From positions 8,533,001 to 8,597,000 of the forward strand of contig NC_092680.1 of assembly GCF_964355755.1 (NCBI RefSeq): DNA of 64,000 bases. The letters are read 5' to 3'. This DNA comes from Antedon mediterranea. Its lineage: Eukaryota > Echinodermata > Crinoidea > Comatulida > Antedonidae. Below the pieces are notes generated by a model. It saw only the letters and a program-made list of their open reading frames with translations, was not told the DNA's origin and ran no database searches. Below, piece by piece: positions 53,841-64,000 of the stretch. Numbering within the stretch: position 1 is the first letter of the stretch; every line of letters starts with the position of its first letter. The translations under genes were made by a program, and so were the position numbers.

Positions 53841-54480
53841 AATGACAATGCTGTGGGTATCAGTGGCTGGATCTCAATGGAGATACAAAAAAACGAAGAG
53901 CTAAATCAAAACGATAAAGTAAAACAGCCAGAAAAGGTAGCAGAGCTTTCGGGCAAGACTAGCCCTTCATCCGTGCAATTGAGGGTAGTTCAATATAAAA
54001 TATATATATATATACTTGTAGAATTAGCATTTACAGGTGATATGTTTTGGAATGTCAGCTGTTATGTAACAATGCTTTCTTTCTGTGCCGGCAGGCGGAC
54101 ACAAGTTCGTTACGTTTGTTTAATGTCGATAATTCAGGGTGGCGGATGATAAAAAATTTCTCTTTGAGGCAGAGATTGCATTTTTTGTTTGCGCTACTAT
54201 ATGCTTTAGTAGATGTCAAGATGCGCCATGAGATTGTAAAGACTGTGTTATTCTTATATATATATTTAAGTATATAATTTGTAATGTTTTACTCTATTAC
54301 ATTTAAATGGATCTTCTATTTATTTATTATTTCAATTTCATAAGCACGTAAACAAAAATCAAAACACTGACATAGCGGCAACACATGGGATAAATTACAA
54401 ATGTAACATAACATACCGTAGCCAAATCCACTAAAAATGACAAAGCGGTGGATGCCAGTGGCTGGATCTCAATGGAGATT
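53841..54480. repeat. 50-bp direct repeat pair, possible Penelope-like remnant
   Basis: A segment ending CAGTGGCTGGATCTCAATGG plus AGAT occurs at about 53835-53883 and again at about 54435-54479. Next to the first copy, the - strand carries CGGATGA...GGGC...GCCCGAAA (53947-53974), like the conserved block near the ends of many Penelope-like elements. No GIY-YIG or RT coding is visible. Confidence 0.45.
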
Positions 54481-54759
54481 CAGATTTACATAACATTTAT
54501 TCAGATAATAATGAATGAATGAATGAATAAAATAAGCAAAATCTTAATAAAAACGGTTAAAAAAGGTGTTAAACTTTGGTTTGGATGGTTTTCTTTTATA
54601 CTTAATAATTGTGCAAAAGAAAACCCTACTAGAAATATAACATAAATAAGAGCAATCAGAGAGTTGCAACCTCTGCCATGAGTAAAAAGGATACAGAATT
54701 GAAATAATTTTGTAGTTTTAATGTACGGCCTAAAATGAGTAAAATAATTTGTTTTTAAT

Positions 54760-54906
54760 ATTGCCCAGAATTGGGATCCCGATCCGCATTGCTTCCGAAA
54801 TGTTATAGAATAATCCGTGACCACATACTGTACAGTATTTGTCTATTTGGTAAATATCCATCTTTTAGTTTTGACTTTATCCTGCTAACACACACAAACA
54901 AACCTC
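54760..54906 (-). mobile_element. long repeat family, copy C (fragment)
   Basis: CCCAGAATTGGGATCC...GCATTGCTTCCGAAATGTTA... to TATCCTGCTAACACACACAA follows the same block order as 48090-48210 in copy B, but is clearly more diverged. Confidence 0.6.
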
Positions 54907-55312
54907 TAAAGGCCCGTTCACACTAGGACGATAACGATCGACGATAATAGACAATAATTTGCATTTTTCATACATAAAATAAAAGAAATATAAAACCTTT
55001 TCATTCTAGAACTATAGAATAACCATCTATGCTTCCTTTGATGACAATTATATTTCCACACGTCCAATCAAATGACGTCATGATTAGTAAGAGCAATAAT
55101 ATCGTGATAATACAACGATTTTATTGTTTTTATGTATCATGACGTCATTTGATTGGAATTTTAAAAATATAAATTTTATCAAAGACAGCATAAATGATTA
55201 TCCTATAGTCCTAGAACGAAACCCTTTCTAATTTCTTTTGTTTTATGTTTAAAAAATGCATGCTTATATATTTATCGTCGATCGTTATCGTTCTAGTGTG
55301 AATGGGCCTTTA
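54907..55312. mobile_element. foldback MITE with long inverted arms (TAAAGGCCC)
   Basis: Begins TAAAGGCCCGTTCACACTAG and ends with the inverse. The arms are complementary over roughly 90 bp with few mismatches (shared CGATAACGATCGACGATAA) and then more loosely to the centre (AATCAAATGACGTCATGA / TCATGACGTCATTTGATT). TA or TAA is the likely target duplication. Non-autonomous. It inserted at the end of repeat copy C. Confidence 0.85.
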
Positions 55313-56027
55313 GGCGCAGCTGGTGAAAATAATGTCAAAATCGGGATGTGGTGAAATAATAAAATCGAAATGTTAAATTAACTATAGGCCTAACATAATG
55401 TTTCTTTCCTTCGGAGTATTATTGACAGTTAAAAAGTATTTATGAATTATTACCAAAATAATGATATTTACTATTCTGGGACCAACTCTATATTGCTATC
55501 ATTAACAAACTGAGTTGTATAAACAAAATACACTTCAACATTTTCGCGATAAAAATAAAACATAAGTATCCACTTGACTTGTTCTCTTATATAATCTAGC
55601 TGATTGAATGGATTGAGTGTTCACACATTGGAACGTTCTTCTTGCATAGATAAAATTGAGATAATGTGCTTAATTGATTTAATTTACTTCTTCTAGGAGA
55701 ACTTAGTATGGTACTTATATGCTATATATAATCATCTAAATTAGCCTTGTAAAAATAACCACGGTACATTACATACTAGAGTGTAATAAAGAAAGTGGAA
55801 TAATTTGTATAGGCCTATAAATGATGCAAAAGAAGAGGTTTTGGACAATAGTGGTGGTAGCGATAATATAATTTACAATATGTTATTATCAAGTAACAAA
55901 TTGCAATGATGGTATAAATTAGTCGCAAGCACAATTAAAATAAACAATTTTAAACCTTTCCATTTGGTGAAAAAGGTCAGTTTATACACATGCGCATTCA
56001 TGCTTCCATCTTAGACTAGGCTTTCGA

Positions 56028-56510
56028 GGTGCATGACAAAGGCATGATTTTGGAAAGTACTAAACGGCCCTATGATGTCTATAGAAAACCTGTACCCGAG
56101 TCATTTGAGGCCAAAACAAAGCCTGTACAGACATTTTAGTCACATTATAATGTGAATATTGAGAAATAGGGTCGAGAGTCAAATGTCATGCTTCCGATAA
56201 TTTGTTCGTAAAAACAATGTTTCATTAGAGCGAATATAAATATGTAGATTCTGAACAAGTTTTTTAAAATATCAACTCTTTAGCATTATCTGTTTTCGAT
56301 AATTATATGGGAACCTGTAATTTCACTCCTAATTTGCATATTTTATCTAACTTGAACAAATTTGAATACTTTCAAGGTGAGTGATACAGGTGTGATTTTG
56401 AGATTTACATACAGTAACAATCCTATGTTGACTATTAGAAACTTGTATCCGAGTAATTTAAGGCCAGAACAAAAGTATCTACAAATATTATAATTTCATT
56501 ATAATTCTCA
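56028..56510 (+). repeat. diverged direct duplication, about 343-bp period
   Basis: CTTTCGAGGTGCATGACAAA...CCTGTACCCGAGTCATTTGA (56028-56165) resembles CTTTCAAGGTGAGTGATACA...CTTGTATCCGAGTAATTTAA (56371-56510). Identity is perhaps 70-75% by eye. No open frame spans either unit. Confidence 0.6.
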
Positions 56511-58434
56511 TAATCATCATCATCATCATTATTATTAATATTAAAGATTGTCCGGATATTATTTTAGAATCTAAAAACTAAGAAAATAGTTCAAGACTTT
56601 TTATACGTGTCCTTGTACTACAAGGTAGCAGTTACCAATAGAAGTTAAGAACTTGTATTGATTGGTTAATTAGTTTGTATATCTTTGTAGTGTACCCCGG
56701 TTCACTAAATTGAATATCTGTCATCCCGTATGATATCCACTTGTTCAATTGTAAGTTTATTTGGCTTATTAAAGAAGAAAGCTTTATCCTATTTCTATAA
56801 CATTAAGCTATCGCGTCGATCAATAAGCACAGTATTAACCACAGGCCTGTAAGTACAATTACTAATGTTTAGGTTATATTAACGGTTGTTTTCATGTACG
56901 TATTGTAATTGTTGATATCGACATTTTCAATTGAAACGTCTCCTTTAAGATAGATAAACAAAAGTGGGATTTAAACAGCAATGCCAGGTTATTCTAAAGA
57001 ATTAGTTGGCTACAATACCGCTAATGAATTTGTTAAGTTGTTTCTTTAGTTATAAGACAATATTGGTTTAATGAAGTATATTTACCTTTGTAAATGTTAT
57101 TATTGTTATCCTGTTGCACATAGGATCTTCCGTGTAATAAACACGGTTAATAATGAAGCTGAGTATTAACTATCTAGGATGCTAAAATATTTTACACTAC
57201 TGTTGAGATGAGGTTGTTAAGAACAAACTAATGTTGTTCTGTCAAAAACCAATTATATAAATCTCATACATGGTTAGAAAATATTTTGAGAAGGTTTGTG
57301 TGGAAAATACAATATACACCAGGGGCTTCTTGTATGGTTTTTTTTTATTATTATTGTCGGCCTAATTATATGTTTTTGTATAGAAGTATAGGGAAATTAC
57401 TAATTAATTATATGTTACACAAAAGGCATAAATACTTCTATCTTTATTCCAAGGTTTTCTCCTGATATATTGATTGATTCATTTTATTTCAGAACAAAAT
57501 TTCATATCCAAAAAAACACCAATGCAACAAAATGAAATCCCACTAAATTAAAATTTTATCAAATTTACTGAACTGAATCTATTTTTTTACATAAAACTAT
57601 TTCAGAATTATGTTGACATTAATTATACTTTTACTACTATAAACTATACGAAAATAGTTTTTATATTCTTTATTTACACTAAGATCGTAGTGTAGTACAG
57701 TATGCATGTTAATCACAATTTTCTATAATGTATTGGCTGGCATATACCATTTAGATAGGGAGTATCATTCAATCAAATACAATACAAGTACTCTAATATC
57801 AGCTGATAAACATGCCCATTTTTGTTAAAATACGTATCAAAAATAACCTCACACCAATCATGGTTTAATGAGGAAACTGTATCGTTATCCAAAGATCTTG
57901 GCTATTGCAAGAGAGTAGCTCACAATAAGCAGTTCAGCTTATTTTTTATAATCTATATATAAATTTACGTAAGGGCAAAATTCGGTAAATCGCGCCTTAC
58001 TTCTAGAATTTTTACTCGATGGTATATAAAGTTGGTTCGTACTTTCGGTACTGATTTTAACCACCTGATGTAACCCTGTTTACTAATTAAATTAAGTTAG
58101 ATAATTAGTTATTGACGATTAAAACGAATTTAGGTTCAACGATTTGCCCCAAATAGGGGTGTTTTCCGATCTTGGTATACACTGTCTAATGGATGTCCAT
58201 CTTGAAAAATATCCGCCAGAAAAATGCGAGGAGGCTTCGCATTTTCCTATCTCCTCCTACGATAATTGTTTTTAATAGCTGAAAACCGGTTGAACAGCTA
58301 GAGTACAGCATCATAATGTTGAAGACAGGCCGATTTTCTTTAAAAAATACTATTTTGATAGATTTAATATACGATTATACAAATGTATTGATTTGCGATG
58401 AATGGAACAACCCAATCTCTCACTCTGCCAGAGT

Positions 58435-58505
58435 TTGGTTTAACACAAGTAGGTAAATTTATGAGCCCTTGGTTTAACACATACGGTAGGTAAATATATG
58501 GGCCC
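58435..58505 (+). repeat. 35-bp tandem duplication
   Basis: TTGGTTTAACACA...GGTAAATTTATGAGCCC (58435-58468) is followed by TTGGTTTAACACA...GGTAAATATATGGGCCC (58469-58505). Confidence 0.8.
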
Positions 58506-59062
58506 TTTGAGAATAAACTTGCAATACTTTGACAATACTGTAAATTAAATACCTAACTATTTTTTGTCCTCATTTGAATCGAGCATTTCTTACTGTGAAT
58601 GTTCGTACTGTTGAAAAATATACAAATAAACTTTATTACTGAGATTGTGGATAGGCTCAACTGTTAAATATACAAATAAACTTTATACTGACAAATGTTT
58701 TACTGTATTTAGAGGTATATTATTTATAGGCCTATAAAACATGAAAAAAATATTTCGTTACTGAGTGGATAAAGAATATATTTAAAAATTGTTCCTCTTT
58801 GTACCTATCCGCTTTCCCATCCCTCAACCCTAATGTTACATACAAAACACAAATTCAAAAATTTGGACTCATTTTGTGGTAAGTTTCTCCTTCGGAAGTA
58901 ATTCTCAGGGTGCTAATTTTAGTTGAATACATAAATCATCGTGTCTATTTATTCGTTTCTGTAAACGACTATGTATTATAGTCCCGCGGTACGTACATTT
59001 GAAATCGCCAGTTTTGTTACGCTGAAATTACTGTGTATTCGAGAACCATCTGTGGGCACGAC

Positions 59063-59099
59063 CTAGATGGTACGCGAGCGAAGCGAGCGTACCATCTAG
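59063..59099. repeat. 13-bp-arm perfect palindrome
   Basis: CTAGATGGTACGC, then an 11-nt GAGCGAAGCGA loop, then GCGTACCATCTAG. It is a GC-rich hairpin in otherwise AT-rich sequence. It may be the end of a dispersed repeat; no partner terminus found. Confidence 0.85.
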
Positions 59100-59172
59100 T
59101 CTAAGAAATAAACCTAATAATGCTATTAAATTTGTGTAATGTATAATTTCCAAATTTAACTAAAGATAATAA

Positions 59173-59770
59173 ATGAGACTAAGAAATTATGGGGTGCGTA
59201 TCAATGACAATAGGAGTACCCCAAAGCAGTCTACTAGGGCCTCTCGTGTTATCATTTTAATAAATGATTTTCCCCTTTGTGATAACAAGTGTAAGGTCTC
59301 TTTATATGCAAATGATATTACTCTCTTAGTCTTAGTCATTATAGATCAACGAAGAAAAGAGATGTGGAAGTGGAACTACAGTATAGGTGAAGATTTAGAA
59401 ACGACTAAAATCGAAACCTAAATTAATGACGTAAATTTAAAAATATGAACTGTCAACTTTGGATTTTTTTCTTAAATGGGATAAACACATCGACGTTATC
59501 AAAATCAATAAGAAAAACAATATTAAAATCATACATTCGTTGTTTTCCGATGAGTGTAAGGCTGAATGGTAAAAGAGCAGTTTCAGGAAATTGCCCAAAT
59601 TTAAACCAATATTTTAAATGTCATCAGAGAATGCTATAATAATGTTAAAATCATTTTTAAAAGTCACTCATAATTGAATCTAGTGGGTTCTGGCCTTTGG
59701 AATGCTGATATTATTAGACGTTTACACAATAAGCACAATTAAGACAATGATACAGATAGGAAGGCCTACC
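59173..59770 (+). pseudogene. degraded non-LTR reverse transcriptase fragment
   Basis: The frame at 59213 reads GVPQSSLLGPL (the RT GVPQGS-LGPL motif). After a frameshift and stops, the frame at 59173 reads LINDFP and LYANDITLL. That is the RT catalytic box with the first Asp of YADD replaced by Asn (59305-59316). Downstream, sequence to about 59770 resembles decayed post-RT sequence. Multiple frameshifts and the mutated catalytic Asp make it inactive. Probable Jockey/CR1 group. Confidence 0.7.
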
Positions 59771-61728
59771 GTATATCATACCAGAGTGCCTGAATAAAAT
59801 AACAAAATATACCATACATATACATAGATACATAAAATGTCATGTTCACCAGGCTGGCGTAGGCCGGCAGTGAATACCACGGTCTATCTAATTATTAGTT
59901 ATAGACAACGGAAAATAACGGAATACCGGGCGTAACGTGCAGTGATTTACGCCGTACAATATTAATAATGGCTATCACGGCTGGCTCCCTATCCAGGCCT
60001 TCTAAACAGAGGCTAGCTCCAGTGTACAACATGCCCAGTTGCAAAATCTGAACGATTCAGAACCGTTCTTTAACATGTGAATTGTGTTACTATAGTATTT
60101 CGAAGTTTATTACGTAATTAAGTATATACTCACCAAGGAAGTGCATACGAGACCATTACTATGACGAATTGTCACTACTGTATACTGGTATGGTTTGAAT
60201 AGTATTCAAATTAGGTGGTGTGTGAGTACATACCAATAATATAGATCATTAAAATGAACTTTTAATATAAAATATAGCGAAATAAAAGGCAGAAAAATAC
60301 ATATACGCGGAGTTGTAAGTTGTTAATTTGCTTGGAATTTTATTTTTTTTTTATTCTTCGTATTAATCATTTTGATTTTCACACTCGGTACTTAAAATTA
60401 TTCACAAAAAAAACAGGGACGAGTGAAGATTAAAACAAAGTGATCAAACTTCGATTTATAGGTATAGGCCTAAGTAACTTTAATCTTCCGAAATAATTAA
60501 AATAATATTATTGCAAATATCTTCCTCCTTTATCAAGGTGGTTGTTTAATCAAACTAAATATTGCACACGGTTCGTGATACGAAATTTATATGTATTATA
60601 ATATTCATTTTTGTTGAAAATGCAATCTTTAAGAAAATCATTCGTATATTTCTTTTACATCATTAATTGTTATTATATTTGAAAAGTGATTCATTGATTT
60701 TTTTTAAGACACAATTATTACACTATATTCATAATTTGTTACACACTTTGTACAATAACTTCATTTTTATAAAACAAAAACCACATTGTAAACATATTTA
60801 AAACATATTTTTTAAAGGAGGGGAAAATTTATATACACATAATTTTATAATCTCAATAAAAGATTAAATATAATAAAAAAAAAAAGCTTGTAGAAATTCA
60901 AAATACTGAAAATATTACCCGATGACGTAGAATTAATTTAATTTACATTCCTATAGACAATTTCTATAGTACAATAATAAAATTGAAATTTCTTAAAAAA
61001 AAGAATTTTTAACGAAATTTGTAACGTATGTATACCTTGTGATATAATATTTAATATATTAATTATAATTAATTTATTATTTATTACGACATAATCAATT
61101 GTAATATTGTACTTTCATAATTGAAAGTTTATCCAATGTTGAATATCACTTTAGTGTATTTCATTACAAAAGAACTGAAATTAAGGGGTTAATAATAAAT
61201 TACTGCAGTGATCGTGAACTGTATCGTCTGCTATTTCCTCGTGATACTATATTTAGGCAATCACGAGAAAAACGCAGACGACGGACAACAATTAAACTTC
61301 CATCCATACGACTGGATTCATAAAGTAAGCCACATCAGAGGATGGATTGACGTAGGTATGACCAAAATACAATATGTGTATATAAATAAATATCATATAT
61401 AGTTACTATGATTGAAGAACATTAACATTTTAATAAGTTATGCATGTAAAGTCGATTTAAATTCGATGGTAGGAAAAATAACTCCATGTGGGGCGTGCGG
61501 AGGATATATCATCATGAAGCATGATGATCTGATTATACCAATCGTTAAAGCTTAGAAGAAAAGTAGTGCGTGAAGGAAGGTGTTTAAAGCTCCTACAGGT
61601 ATTACGATGATAAAAAGTTAACAATATTTTGTTTTTGAATAAACTTATACTGTCCACCACGGTAATTCTGTGTCAAGTACCAGACTACCTATACATTCGT
61701 ACTTTTGTATGTCTTTTGTTGCAGTCCT
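59771..61728. other. intergenic / Rx 3' flank, no gene seen
   Basis: AT-rich. The open frames at 61208-61402 (+) and 61457-61660 (-) have no motif. Part of this may be Rx 3' UTR, which runs toward lower coordinates. Confidence 0.4.
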
Positions 61729-61734
61729 TTTTAT
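61729..61734 (-). terminator. AATAAA overlapping the Rx stop codon
   Basis: On the - strand the final codons read GAATAAAAAGG, so the canonical poly(A) signal overlaps stop TAA (61733-61731). Whether it is used is unknown. Confidence 0.3.
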
Positions 61735-62195
61735 TCTGTTTCTGTCACACTTTTATCCATTTTACCAAACGCATGTAAATGTTCTTTAGCGCGCATGCGT
61801 AATGATAGTACGCTAGTATTTCTTGGATGTGTTTCATCGAGACTTGACATCGCTAAAGAATTTGCAATATTCTGTCTTGGTAGTTTCATTGCTAAAGCTG
61901 CCGGTAGGAAAGGGAACGCTCCTGGAATCATTGGTCCCGAAGGCGTTACACCTGGTGGTACCCGATGCGGCGATAACAGACCTGGATATTGAACGGACAG
62001 TCCAGCTGAACCGAGTAAGGTTGATGTTAGCCATGGGTCGACCGGTAGGGCGCAGTGGCTTGGCATGCCAGCCGCAGCGGCTGACACACCAGCTCGTAAC
62101 GGATTCATCGGAAAATCTTGCTGAAGTTTAATAACCTGTACAGCTTCCATCTTCTCCTGTCGCCGCCATTTTGCTCTACGATTTTGAAACCATAC
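61731..62195 (-). CDS. Rx: Retinal homeobox protein Rx/Rax, last coding exon (partial gene)
   Basis: The exon starts after an acceptor (ATTGTTATAG on the - strand) and encodes 154 residues. It opens [20 protein letters not shown], the last 14 homeodomain residues plus the RRQEK-E tail characteristic of Rx. Next come VIKLQQDFP (compare the MKLQ motif after the RAX homeodomain), LPVDPWL, a Pro/Gly-rich region and a C-terminal OAR motif (HPRNTSVLSLRMRAKEHLHA). The OAR is recognisable but diverged from the usual SSIAALRLKAKEHL. The first 46 homeodomain residues are encoded upstream, beyond 64000. The ATG at 62150 is internal and is not the start. Rx proteins are nuclear transcription factors of anterior neuroectoderm and photoreceptor development. 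The gene faces otp tail to tail. Confidence 0.92.
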   Translation of the reverse strand, partial: VWFQNRRAKWRRQEKMEAVQVIKLQQDFPMNPLRAGVSAAAAGMPSHCALPVDPWLTSTLLGSAGLSVQYPGLLSPHRVPPGVTPSGPMIPGAFPFLPAALAMKLPRQNIANSLAMSSLDETHPRNTSVLSLRMRAKEHLHAFGKMDKSVTETE

Positions 62196-64000
62196 CTATA
62201 ACAATAAAATTCATGAAATATTTAATAACACAGTTATAATTTATAGTTAAAATTTCTGTTGCTTGCAAAATTGGTAAAAAAGAATGTTTAATTTATCTTA
62301 TTTAAACTTATTATGTATGGGTATGATAAAAAACAAGGCCAACAGCCATTAAGTCGCATGCTACAATGCATAGTGATACCGGACCGACAGACAGACCAAC
62401 AGACCGACCGACAGACAGACCGACAGACAGACCGACCGACCGACATAGTGAACTATACTGACCGAAATTACTGAACATGTTTAAAAATGTTTATATTTTT
62501 TTAATTTACACGTGCGTAGCCTGTCACTTTTGACGAGCTCGTATAACGTAATTTCGAGTTGAAAAGTAAGTCAAGAAAACAGAAATCGGGCAAAAAGAGT
62601 GCGCAATAACATTTAACGCGCAGTGCGCGCGCAAAAATATGCGCACTCATTGCAATTTTGTAAACGCTTAAAATTGCCTGAAACGTACTCTTATTTCATC
62701 GAAAATAAATTTTGAAAATTTTAAGCGCGCGTACGCATGCGTTACATGCGCTACGCACGTAATTGTATTGCCATATGATGATTTATGCCCTGAAATTTAT
62801 GAGTACCAAATTTTATTTAATTGTGATTCGTGGTTGTGAAGATATGATTACAAACGTGATTTCATTAAATCGTGCGTAGACCGCGTAATTTTTTATTGCG
62901 CACCGTGAAAACATAACCACATCGATTCCTGGCCATAAGGAATATACTGTGAAAAATTGACCTAGCTAGATTAAACTGATATCAAGATCAGGTCAGAAAG
63001 CGATAAAACGCATAGTGATACCAGACCGACCGACCGACCGACATAGTGAACTATAGAGTCGCTTCCACGCAACTAAAAATGTAGCGAAAGAAAGTATTGC
63101 ATTAACATTGATTTACTGGTTAAAAATATGAAAAAAATAAGTTTACAAATGCATTATCTAAATTCAATATTTAAAACATTCATAAGGTAGAGTAGGAATT
63201 ATATTAAGTTTCTAAAATTGAACCAAACACTTACAGTATTTTACAAATAATTGCTTAAACACCATCATTGTTTAATAATGACAATGTCAGAAGGAAAATA
63301 GTAGTTTAATATATTTACAAACTACAGCCTATTATGCCTTAATTGACCAACTTGAAGTCCTTATTACATCTCATAAAGCAAATTATACTCGTTTTTCCCA
63401 ACTTATGTCGTCCATTAACAGAATATACTATATAATGAGTGGCATTATAGGCATGATTATAGGAACATTTTCTCTGATTATTCTCTGTAATGAGATCAAA
63501 CTATTCAGTGATGGTTCAAGTTGTTTTAATGAATGTTCATTAGGCACATTAAGCTAGGAACGCACTAAGGTTATAACCAAATTACTACGACGCACTAAAT
63601 GTTTGTTCAAAATCCCATTTTAGTTTGTTAGTATAATTAGGCCTAGTGACAATTTTTAGATTCTTGTCGTCATCATCATTCCAAACAAAGAGGAACGTTT
63701 ACTTTTTGAACAAACGCAGTTATTAAATGGAAATGAAATTTCCACAATATAATTTTGAAAGCATTTTATTGTTAATATTTGTATTTACATTAATAAACGA
63801 ATATGCATCAATCATGGATGTCTATATATCCCTAAATTGGATTGACTCGTGATAGACGAGTTATTAAGCGTTATTATTTTTATCACAAAGCACATGCCTT
63901 TATATGAAATTTTTACAGTAAAAATTGAACTACAGAAGCATAAAAATATCTTAACAATGTCTTAAATCTCAGCTAGAGGCAGGCATTATCAGATAATATT
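62196..64000 (-). other. Rx intron (partial)
   Basis: Begins at the acceptor of the last exon and runs off the window. I could not find the first part of the homeodomain in it, so the intron is at least 1.8 kb. It contains a mobile element at 62334-63074 and otherwise AT-rich sequence. Confidence 0.7.
62334..63074 (+). mobile_element. microsatellite-bearing element, copy 2 (in Rx intron)
   Basis: 741-bp copy of the element nested in the LINE at 41851-42654, flanked by AAAAA (62329-62333 and 63075-63079). Both end cassettes are present, but the tetranucleotide runs are different lengths: the right one is only a few units here against about 15 in copy 1. It inserted antisense to Rx. Confidence 0.85.

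Larger units (their letters stand above)
55313..59062. other. intergenic, no gene seen
   Basis: No coding signal. It contains the diverged duplication at 56028-56510 and a small tandem repeat at 58435-58505. Confidence 0.4.

Noticed and set aside
61705-62131. Two + strand frames and an alternative - frame overlapping the Rx exon
   Set aside because: The - frame at 61731-62195 carries the homeodomain end and OAR motif, so the others are shadows.
62196-64000. Search for the remaining Rx homeodomain exon and for homeobrain
   Set aside because: No homeodomain-like sequence was found on either strand of this interval.

Overview
This is eukaryotic nuclear DNA from a marine invertebrate. It is AT-rich (about 30% GC by eye), and its genes are sparse, contain introns with GT-AG boundaries, and sit among many degraded transposable elements. 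Recognisable genes are two PRD-class homeobox genes and one Toll-like receptor. An echinoderm-type deuterostome is my best guess, based on the short TLR and a strong excess of the octamer TAGGCCTA. That guess is a weak inference; the sequence does not prove it.

Layout. Positions 1-7200 are intergenic: a small 5'-truncated LINE with a clean target-site duplication, a long (AT)n tract and several tandem repeats. Positions 7203-20525 hold orthopedia (otp) on the + strand: a CCAAT/TATA promoter, three coding exons (7343-7448, 11912-12165, 19983-20525), a homeodomain split by the second intron and a C-terminal OAR motif. Positions 20526-38000 are otp 3' sequence and intergenic DNA with MITEs, hairpins and one very clean 407-bp element with 9-bp target duplications. 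Positions 38598-40665 encode a 542-residue Toll-like receptor on the + strand in two coding exons, with a perfect kappaB palindrome upstream. Positions 40950-48400 are a nest of mobile elements: two inverted copies of a long repeat, an L1/Tx1-like LINE carrying a second partial copy of itself and interrupted by an 804-bp microsatellite-bearing element, and a decayed copy of the TLR 3' end. Positions 48900-61700 are intergenic with MITEs, two dead reverse-transcriptase fragments, a C-rich tract and a possible Penelope-type motif. Positions 61731-62195 hold the last coding exon of a retinal homeobox gene (Rx/Rax) on the - strand; its earlier exons lie beyond the right edge.

The main biological point is that otp and Rx lie convergently within about 41 kb. 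They are two of the three members of the ancient homeobrain-Rx-orthopedia (HRO) homeobox cluster. The third member, homeobrain, is not visible here. A TLR gene and abundant transposons now sit between them. Both homeobox genes have an intron at the same place in the homeodomain, just before VWFQNRR, as expected for related PRD-class genes. otp and Rx are neural/neurosecretory transcription factors, whereas the TLR is an innate-immune receptor. Nothing suggests the TLR works with the homeobox genes.
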